DNA of 48,242 nt from Chloromonas sp. AAM2 (GCA_004335635.1 QAXH01001024.1:1-48242), one strand, 5' to 3'. Shown: positions 1-13,300, numbered from the stretch's first letter. Notes: generated from the letters alone by a model not told the origin. Program-made: numbers and translations.

Positions 1-92
1 GCGGTGGTGCTCAGGGCCGAGGACAAGGGGACACGGGTAGGCGGGTGCGGTGGTGCTCAGGGCCGGGGACAAGGGGACACGGGTAGGCGGGT
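1..92. repeat. 46-nt tandem repeat, two copies
   Basis: Positions 1-46 and 47-92 are the same G-rich 46-nt unit with one visible difference (A versus G near the middle). The array runs off the left edge, so more copies may lie outside. It falls in the intron that precedes the first visible kinase exon at 281; the rest of 93-280 ends in a pyrimidine-rich acceptor at 271-280. Confidence 0.85.
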
Positions 93-280
93 GCAGGCCG
101 GGAGGGGCAAGCCGCAAGTCTGTGAAGCTCGGGACGGGAAGCAACACTTGACACTTGGGCCAGTTAATGGGTCTTGCCCGTTCCTCGTCATGGTTTGACG
201 TGAAGGTGTCTTGTCTGCGACTGTCAGTCAATCAACACCTGCTGGCGTGTCACGCCATGTGTGCATGCCCTTTTCTTCAG

Positions 281-1125
281 GCTCCTGTTGCCATCAAGGT
301 GATCAAGGCGGAGGCGTATAGAGAGTACAAGGACTTGGTGGAGAGAGAAATTATGGTGAGGAAACCCACCCAAGGCGGCAGTTGGAAACTGACAGCAGGA
401 ACCGGAAATTCAAACCAGGATGTCACTGCACACGCCATGTCAGGCCAACACATCCATCTCAGCCTGTATTCACGCCAGTGGCCTTAGGTGGGCCTGCAAA
501 CATGCAAAGATGCAGACTAGTGGCGTGCATGCAAGCATGTGTTGTGTGCACTGATCCAGGTGTGGCATGCGGTGGGCGTGCACCCGCACGTGGTCAAGCT
601 GCATGAGGTGCTCTTCTCGCACACGCGCGTGTACTTCATAGCAGGTGAGCGGCTTCATAGCACGGGAAGGCAGGCGAGAGTTGCTCAGCCATGGCCCACG
701 GGAATTCATACTCTGTAAGAAGTTGTCAAGGTCTACCAAGTATTTGACATGCAGAACTGGCAAACATCTTTGGGCCATGCTGCCTCTGTTGGGTTAAATC
801 AGGGCTGAACCAATCCTCTAGCCATGATAATTAGTTCCAGGATACCAGCAGCAGCCTGGCATGAGGTGCAGCTCCAGCTGGCCATACCCGGCATGTTGAG
901 GTCCCAACACACTCAACCCCCCAACTCACCAACCGTCCGCATGTGGACATGCTATAGCTAGAGACACCACAGGCAACAGGTCAACAACGGCCCTTGTCCG
1001 TTTTCATTTCTAGCAGGCGTCCTGACCGGTAAACGTCTCAAGCTGGCGGCCTGCTGGACAGATTATGACCCTTGCACAGCCACCCAACCAGCAAGCAACC
1101 GCCCAACTGTCAGCCCCATGTGCCC

Positions 1126-1162
<37 letters not shown>

Positions 1163-4100
1163 CAGAGTTGGCTGAGGGCGGCAACCTGATGGAATCCCTG
1201 GCCGTTTCCAGCAGTTACACTGAGGGTGACGTGGCACGGCTGGCGCTGCAGCTGCTGGATGCAGTCAGGCACCTGCATGCGGTGGGGATCGTGCACATGG
1301 ACCTGAAGCCGGAGAACATTGTGCTGGCCAACAGGTGCGAGGCAGGCCGGGGTACGGCAGAGCAGCCAATAGCACTTACGGGAACTTCATGCCTGAATTG
1401 CAAGCAACTGCCACTCTGTATCCTTGATTCAACCTCACGCTCCTCCTCGCAGTAGTTTTGGCAACTTCAGTGCTGAGTACTTGCACATGACTGCCCATTG
1501 AACCGGCGCCCTTCAGGTCTTCTGACTCTCCCATCAAGCTGATTGACTTCTCCCTCGCCTCCTTCTTCAACACATCCACAGAGCCGGTGAGAACCGGCAG
1601 GCGCCAGCACAGGATGCAGGCACCAGCTGTTCCTCATTTGATTTTGAAGCCACAGTCGCAGTGCACACCTGGCTGTCTGCACTGGCATATGTTTGTAGTT
1701 GTCATCTCTGCAACAAATGTTGCCGTTGTGGCGGAGCACACTCGTGGTGATGGGCACCAGGAGCCGCTGGCCTCTGCCTGTTCCCTGGCACGTGCTCGTT
1801 CGTGATCCGGGCACAGAGTAGCAGTCTGAATGTCCTTGCACTCTAAACAAAGCTAACAGAAATCGTACGCACCAAACCTAACCGTGACAGCTGCGAGTTG
1901 AGGCCAGACCCCGGGTTAAGGATAGGCCGAGTCCAGTTAGCTAACCAGGTCAGGTTGTCTGTATGTCATGGGCTCCCTTCCCAACCCTTTCAGGGTGGCA
2001 CCCCTGAGTTCGTGGCCCCTGAGCTGCTGGAGGACCCGGAAGGGTTTGCCGAGCGGGGCTGCGGGCCCAGCATAGACATATGGGCACTGGGCATCGTGCT
2101 GTTCTACCTGCTGTCGGGACAGGTAAGAGTGAGAGTAGGGCTCGGCTCGGTTTGGCTGCGGGGTAAAGCTTGATTGAGTGGGACAGCGGCACAGCAGGCG
2201 CATGGCAAGAGTTGGGGTTACGATTAGTGCTTGGTTGGGTGAGTTGCTAGCAGGGTTTGAAATTGGAATCGAGTTGGGTTTGGGTTATGACGCTGAAGGT
2301 GAGATGATTGGGCAGCATGCACTGTGCCCGGTCCTGAGATTGTGCAATTACATTCGTGTGATGGGTAGCAGCTTAGTAAGGCTGCTTGACTGTACTGGTG
2401 TACTGGACAGGCACCCTTGCGCCTACTTATCCAGTTGCATTGTCGCTGCTTTCACAGACACCCTTCCAAGCCGACACCATGCAAGAGATTGTGAAGCAGG
2501 TCAGGATGGGCGTGTGGGCATTCACGCCCGCGGAGGCATGGGCACAGGTCAGCTCGGGAGCCAAGGACCTGGTAGGTGGCGGGGCAAGGGGCAGAGCAGC
2601 TGTCGGGGTGTGTGCATTTGCGGGGGCACACCTGAGGACTAGGTTGATGTGCAGGCGCCGGCGTAGAAGGCGGTTTTAGAGGTATGCTGGGGCTGTTGTG
2701 GGACGGTTGTGGGATGGCTGTTGGGGCTGTTGGGGACTGTTGGGGACTGTAACCCTCTTACCCGCTTACAGGCCCACAATTAACAGCTTCTTTCTCCCAT
2801 CCTTCATGCACCTCACACACTCACGATCTCTCACACCTGTGATCTCGCTCACACCCCTGCTCACCCTCACACTCTCACACACCCCTGCTCACTCTCACAC
2901 TCTCACACACCCCTGCTCACTCTTCAGATCTGCCAGATGCTCCAGCGGGACCCGTCCCGTCGGCCGAGTGCTGCGCAGCTGCTGGGCCACCCCTGGCTGC
3001 AGCTGGGGCCCCAGCACCACTCCAGGACACAGCTCACGGCAGCTCTCAGGGAGTTTAAGGTGGGAACCGAGTCGGGACGTGGCCAAGGCACGCAGGCTTT
3101 GCGACTTGTGCCTAAGTAAATGAAAGGAGATCCCAACTCAAAAATGGTGTCTTCCGCCTTGCTCCGCTCTGGCTCAGGGCAGGCCAGGTGCACAGTCATC
3201 ACATGTCATTTGACGGCTTATCAAATATATACTTGGACTGGATTGTCTGTTTTCAGCCATCCTACCTTGCTTAACCTCAACTCCATCCACTCATCTCTTG
3301 ATGCTGTTTACCACACGTGTTATCACAACCTTGATTCCAGTCACTCCCATGCTCCTTGCCTGCCCTCAGGCGTTGGCCAACAATGAGTCCGGCCAGGCGC
3401 TGCACAGGACGTGGATCCGACGCACAGGTGTGCTGCGCCACGGGCCCAACGGCGACCACCTGCTGATGGCACCGGAGAGCTTAGGCACCCCATCGGCAGG
3501 TCAGAACCAACACGCTGAGGCGGGCAGCGGCAGGATTAACCCAGCTAACCAGCACGCTGAAGCGGGCAGCGGCAGGATCAACGCAGCTGGCCAGTGTAGC
3601 AGTGATGTGCATGCTCAGATGCAGCAGGAGCTGCAGGCGTTGCAACAACAGTTGCAGCAAAGGCAGCAGCAGGAGCAGCAGATGCTGTCATTGCCTGCGC
3701 CAAGGGCACTGATGGCCCAAGGCTCACAAGGACATGGTCAGAACATGAGTTATCAGATGCAGCACCAGCCCCAGCAACAACAGCAGTACTATGAAGGGCA
3801 GGTGATGCACTGTGAGGAACGCAGCAGCGACAGCTACGTTCAAATGCAGCGCCAGCTCCAGCAGAGGCAACAGCTGCAACTGCTCCAGCAGCAGCAAAGT
3901 CACAGTGGGCCGCTTCGCATGAGCCCAAGTGGTGGTATGATCAGCCATAACAAGTCTGCTGGGAGCTTGTTGGTCGATCAAGTACAAGTTGCGCCAAGGT
4001 GTGGCAGCGGCAAGAGCAAGCGTGTCAGCTTTGCAGGGGATGTGGAGGGAGGTCCTGGCGTGCCGGGTGAGCCTGCCAGCAACACGGAAACGGCTGCTGG

Positions 4101-5253
4101 AGGTAAACCAGGCACAGGCATGGGCAGTAAACCCGATATGGGCAGCACCACCTGCATGGGTCCAAACGTCAGCGAGAGAAACAGTGGCGGGCTGGGAGGG
4201 TTGTTGGGGGGTGGTCACGGCAGCTTTGCCCACAGCGGGTTAACTGCCTTCGGTGGCAGTGCAAACAATCTCCCTGCACCCGCCAGGCAAGTTGTCCTGG
4301 CAGCGCCGGAGCAACCCTCTAACCTTGCGCTCATTGACCTAGCTAATGGCTTGCCTCGGAGAGCGTCTGCCCTAGGCAACAGGGCCAGTGTCGACGCTGG
4401 AGGTTTGAATGTGAACGTCACACCCACATCGCCTGGGCTGCATGGTTCCAGTGGTCACATGCAGATGGCAGCTTGTCCTGCCTCCCCTGTAATGCTAGGA
4501 ATGATGGGCCAGGGCAGCTTGCATGCTTCAGCTGCAATGCAGGGACATGGGGTTCAGGGTACTGTGCCAAGTGGCCAGGGCTCAATGGGGCCTCAGATGC
4601 TGAGCCCTGGCACATCCATCAGACATGGCTCAGGAACGTACATCGTCGCTCCCACATCGCCGGGGCAAGGCTCAGGGGTGTTGACGAGCTCTGGCATAAC
4701 GCACATGGCCGACCAGGGGGCTACACCCATGCATGGCTCTGGGTCGCATGCGCATGTGAATGCGCATGCGATGGTTGGCATGACTGGGCCGCAGTGCAGT
4801 GGGGACATGGCGCACAGTGGTGGTGGTGGTGGCGATTGCATCAAGGGGGAAGGTGATAATGGTGGTAGTGGAGCCATGGGCAAGGCGCAGCAATTAGCTG
4901 CTCTGCAGGCACAGCTAGCAGCCCTCATGGAAAGAAAGGCAGCACGTGAGCAGACGCCACAGGCACGTGATGCAGTGCAGGCGGTACAACAGGGACTGGC
5001 GGTACAGCAGATGATGCAAGGTCTTGGTGGGTCCAAGGGTGCCATGGCTGTCCAAGGCATGCCGTCTAGCGGTTACGTGCTGGGTGCCAGTCCAAGTGGT
5101 AACATGGCCAGCATGACCCATGGCGGCAAGTCAAACATGGGATTGGGGGTTGGGAGTGCAGGCATGGTGCAGTGGGGTGGGTCTGGGGCCATGCCGGGTG
5201 CACTTAGCCACATGAGTGCTTCCAATGGAAGCGGTTTCTTTGCGCAACAGTAG
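281..5253 (+). CDS. Serine/threonine protein kinase with long Gln/Gly-rich C-terminal tail (5' end outside window)
   Basis: Partial multi-exon gene; exons 281-355, 560-644, 1166-1334, 1517-1586, 1994-2122, 2458-2571, 2928-3059 and 3370-5253, all GT-AG with consistent phases, giving 885 visible residues to a TAG stop. The first visible exon carries the VAIK ATP-anchoring lysine. Later come ELAEGGNL at the hinge, HMDLKPENIVL as catalytic loop (1294-1326), LIDFS as metal-binding motif (1539-1553), GTPEFVAPELL as activation segment and APE motif, DIWALGIVLFYLLSG (subdomain IX) and the DPSRRPSAAQLLGHPWL C-lobe end. This order fits a CAMK/CDPK-like kinase. The usual HRD arginine is methionine and the DFG glycine is serine, so regulation is probably atypical. 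The single last exon encodes about 570 low-complexity residues beyond the kinase domain: Q-rich stretches, a 14-residue duplication at 3505-3588, an RVSF motif at 4021-4032, and Gly/Met/Ser-rich sequence. No EF-hand is visible. The glycine-rich loop lies left of the window. Confidence 0.9.
1127..1165 (+). repeat. (GTT)12 microsatellite forming the 3' splice-site tract of a kinase exon
   Basis: Twelve uninterrupted GTT units (1127-1162) lead directly into CAG (1163-1165), the acceptor of the exon starting at 1166. The repeat therefore takes the place of a normal polypyrimidine tract. The downstream exon is unambiguous because its first residues are the conserved kinase hinge. Confidence 0.9.
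2863..2927 (+). repeat. 28-nt CT/CA-rich tandem repeat ending at a kinase acceptor
   Basis: Two near-identical 28-nt units (2863-2890, 2891-2918), preceded by degenerate copies from about 2815, run straight into the acceptor CTTCAG at 2922-2927. All units are pyrimidine-rich and could supply the splice tract. Confidence 0.8.
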
Positions 5254-7200
5254 AGCTTACCCCGTGACATGCGCGTCTCGGTGAAGTACTGATACATTTA
5301 GGCTAGTATGATCAACAGGACTGTGGTGTGAGAAACAGGTTGTGCACATCAAGAGAGACTGTTGCAGGGTACAATGTGGGTTCTACTCCCATTCTGTTCT
5401 GGTTTCATGACATTCGTTTGGATTGGTTTGGTATCCTTTAACAGATGCTCACTCTTTTTGCAGTCAGGATTCATTCTACAATCAACTGGTTACCCCACTC
5501 AGTCTAGGTTGAAGGCGCAGCAATGCGCCAAATTTAAGTTTGACAGTTGACTAAACTCGTCAAGTCAACTTTCCAGTCATTCCCCACACCCGGTCCCCGT
5601 TAACGGAACTGTCTGCAGGTATTCAGTGTTCCAGCTCCATTTCAAACCCATTCTTGTGCAATTCATCCAGTCATCGTTTGCCTTTCCTTTGTGCTGCCTA
5701 ATAACGGTCTTGCTTGCAGCGCGTTGCCAGTTGTGCACAGCACGCCAGTCTAATAGTAGGCAGTGCTGTTCTACCCAGTGCTGTTCTACCCAGAACATCG
5801 AACATGTTGCAATATGTATGGCAGTGTGATGGATCATGACCTTGTTGAACAGGCCCACTTCAGTCAGTATTTTCACACATCTTTGCAGCAGCACCAACTT
5901 GCTGGCGTTAGCCAATGGAATTGTACACATGAGTCTGAGTGGTAATGCTGCATGGTACAACGACGTGCCGTTTGTTTACTTCCTTTACTAGGCACTACAT
6001 ATTCTTTGGCACCACACCATGTGGATGCCACGCATATCAGGGCTTTGCAAGATTTGACGGGTTCCTGTGGGGAGTCCTGTGGGGCTTTTTTTGCGATGCA
6101 AATATGTTTGGCTGTGCAGCGCGCTGCCACGAATGCCAAGATTGTCATCACTCGCATATCCTGCCGTCTCACAATCGGTCGTCCGTACTCGGAACGACAT
6201 TCAGCGAGTGTGCCCTAGACGCCAGAACAGCTGGGTGATTTACCTTACAAGTCCACGTTTGCAGATACAAATCTGACAAAATAAGCGCATTGCCGTTACA
6301 TGCAGCACCATCCACGAGCACACGAACTCCTGCCATCTACACACATAAGGCACACCGTCACCAGCTGGGTGACAAAATAAGGCGTAACAATCTCACTGTC
6401 ATCCTCCACAGAGTGGAGGAGAAATCAGGCGTGAACAGAGAGGACGCCCGCAGTCAAGTGCGATGGCCTCCTGCCTTACCTATCATCAAGTGTACCATAT
6501 GTGAACCACCCAAATTTCCTGCACTTGGGCACCGGTCCCGGTTAATTTATGTATTGTTAGAGTAGAGGCATAAGGAGACATCCGTAGATCTTTTCAGTGG
6601 TATCGGGGGCACCAGGAAGTGTCCCAGAACCGGCAAACTTCTTTTTTTTGTGGATTGTTACGCCTGCCTACGCAGCAACACCTGCCTACGCAGCAACAGG
6701 TCTGGCATAACCCGCATTGCACATACACAGGGTAATTTCGCTGTGCTGACCACTTGAGTGTCCACAGGGCCTGCATCTGCTGACAATGTTCAAATACGTT
6801 GCGCCCTAACTATTGTCGCGTTATAATGAAGAATACATACAAGTCAATGCGCCTGCCTTGTGACGCACGAATGCTTTCTAAACACCCTGCTAATCACTGG
6901 CATGATAGTGCGGAACAGGTTTTGGAATGAAGAAATGCCGACAGACGCATTGGCTCGGGCTTGCAATAAGCAGTCACACACTCAGCCAACAACCGTTGTT
7001 ATGATCTGTGGTGTATATGCCTGCAATAGCGCGCAGCCTGCATGAACAGTCACGCTTCACCCTGCCATTGTACCCGTTCCTTGACACGGCATGATACAGC
7101 CGACTCCCATGCCATGAAAGAGAGCAACAGCCAAGATGCCATCCAGCGCCTGTCCAGCTCTGCTGTTCAGACACACACAAAAACGAGCAACCCACCATCA
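5254..7200. other. Intergenic stretch between the kinase and E1 3' ends
   Basis: The kinase (plus) and E1 (minus) genes converge here, so this should hold two 3' UTRs. I see no convincing exon. Notable sequence: a direct repeat of CAGTGCTGTTCTACC at 5762-5791, a direct repeat of CCTGCCTACGCAGCAACA near 6663-6700, and at 6620-6640 a copy of the dispersed TGTCCCAGAACYGGCAAACTT motif followed by a T-run. Short open frames here have no recognisable domains. Confidence 0.6.
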
Positions 7201-7308
7201 CCACTGGTCTCAGTCGAGTTCAAGTAGGCAAGCTCACAGCGCCTTGAGTGCATGATAAGGCAATATAAGGCGCACATGCCTATTTGAACTTGATCGAGAC
7301 CAGTGGCA
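7201..7308. repeat. Imperfect inverted repeat copying the last E1 codons
   Basis: The arm at 7201-7230 (plus) matches the reverse complement of 7279-7308 at 26 of 30 positions; all four differences are transitions. The right arm contains the E1 C-terminus PLVSIKFK and stop. The left arm, read on plus, spells PLVSVEFK plus TAG. About 48 nt separate the arms, so either strand's transcript could fold into a hairpin across the E1 stop region. Confidence 0.85.
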
Positions 7309-10300
7309 CGTCCATGTCTTCTCCCTCCTCGTCCTCGCACGCCACCACCACATCAAAGTGTGTCCGGTAGTCGGGGATGGTCTGCTTGGCAACTGTCGTC
7401 ACCTGAAGGAAGAGGCACGAAGTTCATGGTTCAAGGCATGCTGAAGAATCAGGTGCGATGGAAACATGCAAGCAATGCCATGGTAGGCAGCAAATGTTAG
7501 GAAAACCAAGACAGTCCTGCCGATGTCTTGCATGCTTGGCTGGCCAGCGTCCGAGCTTACTTACATGTGAACTGCCCTGCTCATACTTACTAATCTATGC
7601 AAGCCCCATTCGCCACGCACCAGCTCGCTCATCTTCTTGCCGAGCCTCTCCTTGTGCTTAGGGAATATGTTGTTGTACAGCAGCGCTGGCCCGCAGCTGA
7701 TGCTGTACGCCGTGAGGCTCTTGGCCTCGAACCAGTCCAGCACCTCCTGCACCGTCATGTCGCCCTCCAGGATCCACCGGTCCCACAAAGACCAGGACAT
7801 GTCCTGCACGCGGGACACACGTAAACATGCAGCACCAGAAATTTGTTGTAAAGGTGAGGATAGGCAAAAAGATGAACTCACTTGTTCCAGTCCAGCCCTT
7901 CTTACATTCCTGAGCATATGCACAATTGGTTGGAATCTTTTCTTTCATTACATGCTGGTGAGCGAAGCCGAGGAAGGCTTCACTCAAGAGCAAAAGAAGG
8001 CATGCCAGCGAGCTGTTCCAGAACACAGGCTGCCAATGCATTTACGTGCCAATCCACCCCCAGCAATCGCATCGTTCAGTGCCATTCGCATAACAGTCTT
8101 CCTTGTTGAACACCCTGAGTTGCCCTTGAACCACTCTGTTACCACCCGATGCTCTACCAGCCCCTGCTGTACCAGCCTTTGCTGACCTTGAACTTGATGG
8201 TCTTGGGTGGGATTGGCTCTGCCATGGCGAACAGGGGCAGTGCCAGGTTGGCAAAGGTGTTGCGGTAGGCCTCCATGGGCTTGTTCTGAACCACCTTGTA
8301 CAGCTCAAGGCACACCAGACCTGAAAGCAGTGCGGGATAGTGCGAAGGCAAAGGCACGTCAATTACTTGAGAGGCAGCACAAATTTCCGACGATGTCCCT
8401 GAGTTCATGTGTCCCTGAGTTGCGGGGAACATCCTTTATCGCATCAAGCGCATCTCCACGGAGGAAAACAACAACAACAACAACTCAAATGAATAAGCCC
8501 ATGCCCATGCCCATGAATATGCCCATGAATATGCACATGCAACTTGTCGGAAGCCAGGGTTCATCATGTGCGTCATCACACGCACACCATCTGTAGCAAG
8601 AGGTGGTGGCTTCCAGTTGTCACTGCTTGCCCTTTGCAAGGCTTGTAAGATGCAACCTTGGCGTGTCTGCCAAAGGCATGTGTTATCATGCCAGTACCCT
8701 TTGACGCCTGGAGCACAACGCTGCGTCTGCAATCGGAGCATGACTTCACATCAGCAAGGGTATCGGCTTGCCTGCCAGCAACTGTCCCTGCTCACCTGTG
8801 GCACACGCTGTGGTCCCTGCTCACCTGTGGCACACGCTGTGGTCCCTGCTCACCTGTGGCACACGCTGTGGTCCCTGCTCACCTGTGGCACACGCTGTGG
8901 TCCCCGCTCACCTGTGGCACACGCTGTGGCCGTGGCAATGGCCGGGATGATCTTGCCCGCAATGAGCTTAGCCTTGAGCTTATCAACCTCGGGGACCGAG
9001 TAGTTGCGAGCGCGCATGTTGGCCAGGCCGGCAATCAAGTCCATGTGGTAATTCGAATCGTCGTCCTTCTCAAACTGCGCACCCGAGGCACCAGACAACC
9101 AACCCGGTGAGGGGTGCTTTACAAACATGCGAAAGGAGGCCAAACAAGTGGTCAACCGACCAAAGGTTGTATTGCCAACGCCTCATCCTGGTCACATTCG
9201 AAAGCAATAGCACCCTGAGCTTTAATAGTAGCACCCTGTGAGTTAGACCTGTGATGACTTTGAAGCCTAGATCGCATACCAGAGATAGTATCTCAACCTT
9301 TTTCCTGAGCCAGTAGAACTTGTTTTGAAAATTGCTCACCTGAATAGGGCTGAGCTTAAATCCTGCCTTGATGGTGGGTGCTGCCTCCTTCAGCTGTTCC
9401 AACAGACCGTCGATGACGCCTTCATCGTCCACTGAATGCAGCGGCTTGTTTTTCTCAGCCTGATGAGAACACGCACATGTGGACAGACGGGTGAATACGT
9501 GTGAGGTACACTGGCACGTGACAACTACAGCAGTGATGTTTCTGTGCAAGGCGGACACGTGATAGCTGGTAAGCAGGCCAGAGGATGGCAGTGTTGCACA
9601 GGGTGCACGATACGCACACCAAAGCACACCTATCACACGACCATACCTTGGGGTCTGTCTCGATTGTCACCCCTGACTTGGGGGCAAACACAGGCACGTC
9701 GATCTTTGCTGCCACCTTGGCCACAGCAGCCGCATCAGAGGCGTAGTCTGGCCGGGGAATGCCAAACACGTCAGCTCGCAAGATAGCGCCGGCCTGAGTG
9801 GAGGCAAGCAAGTCGTGTTCGCTCGTTCCCCTTACGGTACAAGTACATTATCAAATGCGCCCGAGTATGAATTCAGTGCACACAAGTGTCACCAGTGGAC
9901 AGGCTGAAGGTGATGTATCAAGCGTAGCAGTCGCGTGTACAGAGAAACCTCTCTAACCCGGGCTTGCCACATGATACAGGCTCAACCTCTCGCCTTCCAA
10001 CGTGAAGCCTGTTTGCTTGACCAAAGCAACCGAACCCACAAGCAGCAGTCGCCTGCTGCTCTACACTCTAAACCCGCTTGCCCCTGCACCCCTCTTTCCT
10101 ACCTGCATGAACGCTGCATGGGATGGATCGTTGGGGTCGAACACCAGGGCCCTGGGGAAGCGTTTGGGTGCGGACCAGAAGGGCAGGCCGCTGGATGTGG
10201 TGGCGTCCTCTGGGAAAGTGTAGGTCAGCTGCAAACACACGAGGAACAGAGACAGATGGATCATGCACAAGCAGGTGCATGTTTACGAGGAATTTGGTAC

Positions 10301-13300
10301 GGCATGCCAGCTAAGGCACGTCAACCATGCCCATGTAACCAGCACTGGCCCCACATGCGGATGTGAGTATGTGAGTATCACCAGGCAGAGCCATGCAGCT
10401 GCTGAAGATGGCAGCCTTCCACCCATTCAGGACCAGGTGGGTGAGAACCATCCTGTCTGCACTGTTTTGGCAACTGACCATCCTCGCACACCCCTGCACG
10501 TGAGTCTGACCCCTAATGGTTCCTCTGATGTGATCCAAGAGCCCAGCAGCTCTGTGCTCCCACCTGTGCAATGCGGTTGTGGAAATAGTCCTGGAACTTG
10601 CTCCTGGCCCAGGCCACGCACTGCTCAAAGGTGGTTGCCCGCTCGGTGACCAGCAGCTCAACCACACCCTGCAGCTGCTCCCGGGCCGCGGCATCAGCGG
10701 CGTGCTTGATGGCGGCTGTGTACCTGAGGGAGCAGGAACAAACATCTGAGTCAGCGGATGAGCGAACAAACCTGGATGATGGCATACACGAAGTAGCCGC
10801 CATCCAGTGCATTGCCTGGTTCCGCGTCTGGGTCAGCATGCAGCCGGGAAACATGCACAAGGTGCGACGTTCATGACCATAGATCTAGCAACACAGCAAC
10901 AAATGCCGGCTCACTTTTCTGGGTCTGCCAAGTAGTTGTTGCCCTCTGTGGGCGCCCTGTCCAGCAGGCCCTCGAACTCTGATCGCGCCCACGTGAGGCA
11001 GTGGTCGATGTTGTGCGGGAAGCTGTGCAGCGTGCACATGGGCGCCTGCTTCTCAGGCGGGTCGCGGCTGGCGCCGTAGTTCTCTGTCAACCGAGGGATG
11101 ACCATCTGCACAAGAAACCAAGCAAGCCTTGCTAATAAGAAACCTCAGTGTTACAGGTGTCCAGCTGGTGTCACAGTGTGCTAGCCCGTTGGTGCGTTCA
11201 GGTTGCGACCGCACTCTGTGTACCAGTGATGATTTTTCTGTTTTGGCAGACACAATTTGTGGCAGACTTGGATTCGCCACTGGGATCACACGCAATCAGC
11301 ATGGATGCAAGATAGAGACATCAGTAGTTGTAGCAGTGACCTGATGCGTGTACAACCCGATGCATGCGTTTTGATCGCTGTGCTGGATCAAGACCTGGCC
11401 CCTGCATTTGTCCGGCTTCACACAAACAGTCACGCCCAGTGCACGTGCAGAACAATCACGAGCCGCGGTGCAGTGCCTACCTGCGTGTTGCACTTGGCTC
11501 CCAGTGTGCCCGACTCCAGCAGCGGCTTGCCAAAGTACACACACCGCTGATCCACATACAGGCGCGCGTTGACGTTGTCTAGCGCATTGACCACCTGATT
11601 CACAAGGTCAGAGCATTAGTGATCACAAGGAACACATACAGCACGTCTGGAAAGTAAGCCAGGCAAGATAAGACAGACACAAAACGTGAGCATACAGGTG
11701 CAAGTGCAACTACAACCCAGGAGGACTGCTTCTACAACCCAGGACTCCTGCTTACTCTATTGATGTGGGTATTGCCTGCATGGCATTGGCCTGGTAAGAT
11801 AACAGACTGATTCCCAGCACGCCAGCTTCTGCCTGCATCTTCTCACCACGTCGAGCTTCTCCCAGAACGCATCGTTGAAGACCCCCTCTGTCTCCGGGCT
11901 GACCCTGTTCTGCAGCGGCTGGATGTTGATGGCGGGGTTCAGGCCTTGGGTGGCGGCGGTGGCAACGGACGACTTGGCACTGCAGGTGAGGAGGTCGAGT
12001 ACATGACGACATCATCATCATCACTCCTTGGTTAGGGTTTGAGTTATGCTCAGGTTAGGGCTAGAGGGTTAAGGTTAGCCCATACATCGCCCATGAATCA
12101 CATCTGGTCCCGGAAGCCTTGGTCCGGGAACGGATACCTCACTGCAGAGCTGATATGCACAGTCAGTATGCAACATACTGCCATGCAGAAGCGCAAATGA
12201 GCTCTGCCCTTTGCATGTTGAAAGTGTTGCCCTGGAAAAGCATCAGGTTGTCCTGGCACAACCGCACCCAGACAAGGGTCCTGTGCTGTCCTGGCCGCCC
12301 GGTCTCACCTGCCGATGTTCCAATCCCTGAAGAGGAACTGGCGTGAGAGATTGCTCTTCTCAATGGTGTCGTCGTCTGTGACCGTGACCGCGCCGCCCGC
12401 CCGCCCGCCGTTGAGGCATGCAACGCCCATCATGGCAAAGTTCTGCGAGCACACGCGCAGTCAAGGCAATCACATGCCACCTGAAGATGACAGTGAGCGG
12501 CTGCCAGTGTGACAAACACAAGCATGCCACTGATACACAACATGTGATCAGCTGCCTATGACAGCAAATGACTGCCTATGACAAGCACTGAGCTGCCACA
12601 CACACAGGTGGACAGCTGCTCCTACCTCCAACAACAAAACCACATGCCATCACAAGTCACAGTCCACATGCAACAATCACATGCCATACACACAGGCAGA
12701 CAGACGTCCTGCTTTGACGCTTGCAGTACCGACCCTACCACACGAACCCTGCCTGTCACACAGGTGAGCAATACTGTCACGACCATGCACACAGGTCTGT
12801 TCAGGTGTATGTGCTTCGTGCTTCCTCGATGCTCGTCTTCTGCCCCGGCGCTGAACATTCATTGTGAGTGACAAGCTGATGAGATGAGCTGCACTGACTG
12901 TGCAAGTGTGTGTCTCCTGCAGCCCTTTTGAGGTGAGCAAGTGCCGAGTGTGGCGCAGAAGCAAGCAGCGCAAGGCAACACTGCGTGCTGTCCTGGGCCA
13001 CACGATAGTGGTCCCTGCCCCCACGCACCTTTAGGAACTCGCATCCCAGTGCACCCGCCCCAACCAGGAACAGGTTGAGGCCCGCCAGCTGCGCTTGGAG
13101 GCCGCGCCCAATCACCGCCACCTGCCCGTCGTACCTGGGGCCACACAGAGCGGGACGAGTTGCATCATACATCACCCACGCAAGGCCCAAGCCGCATGCA
13201 TGAATGTAGGGTGTAGGGATCAACAATGGAAGTGTCGTCCAATTAATACACATCAAAGCTACTCCAACAACACTGATAAGGAACATGCTCAAGGCATGCA

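Noticed and set aside
3578..4233. Two minus-strand open frames (116 and 169 residues) opposite the kinase tail
   Set aside because: They are antisense shadows of the Gln-rich coding repeat; composition follows from CAG-rich sequence and no domain is seen.
12028..12076. Interstitial telomere or chromosome-end fusion
   Set aside because: Only a few irregular TTAGGG-like units inside an E1 intron; too short and degenerate for that claim.
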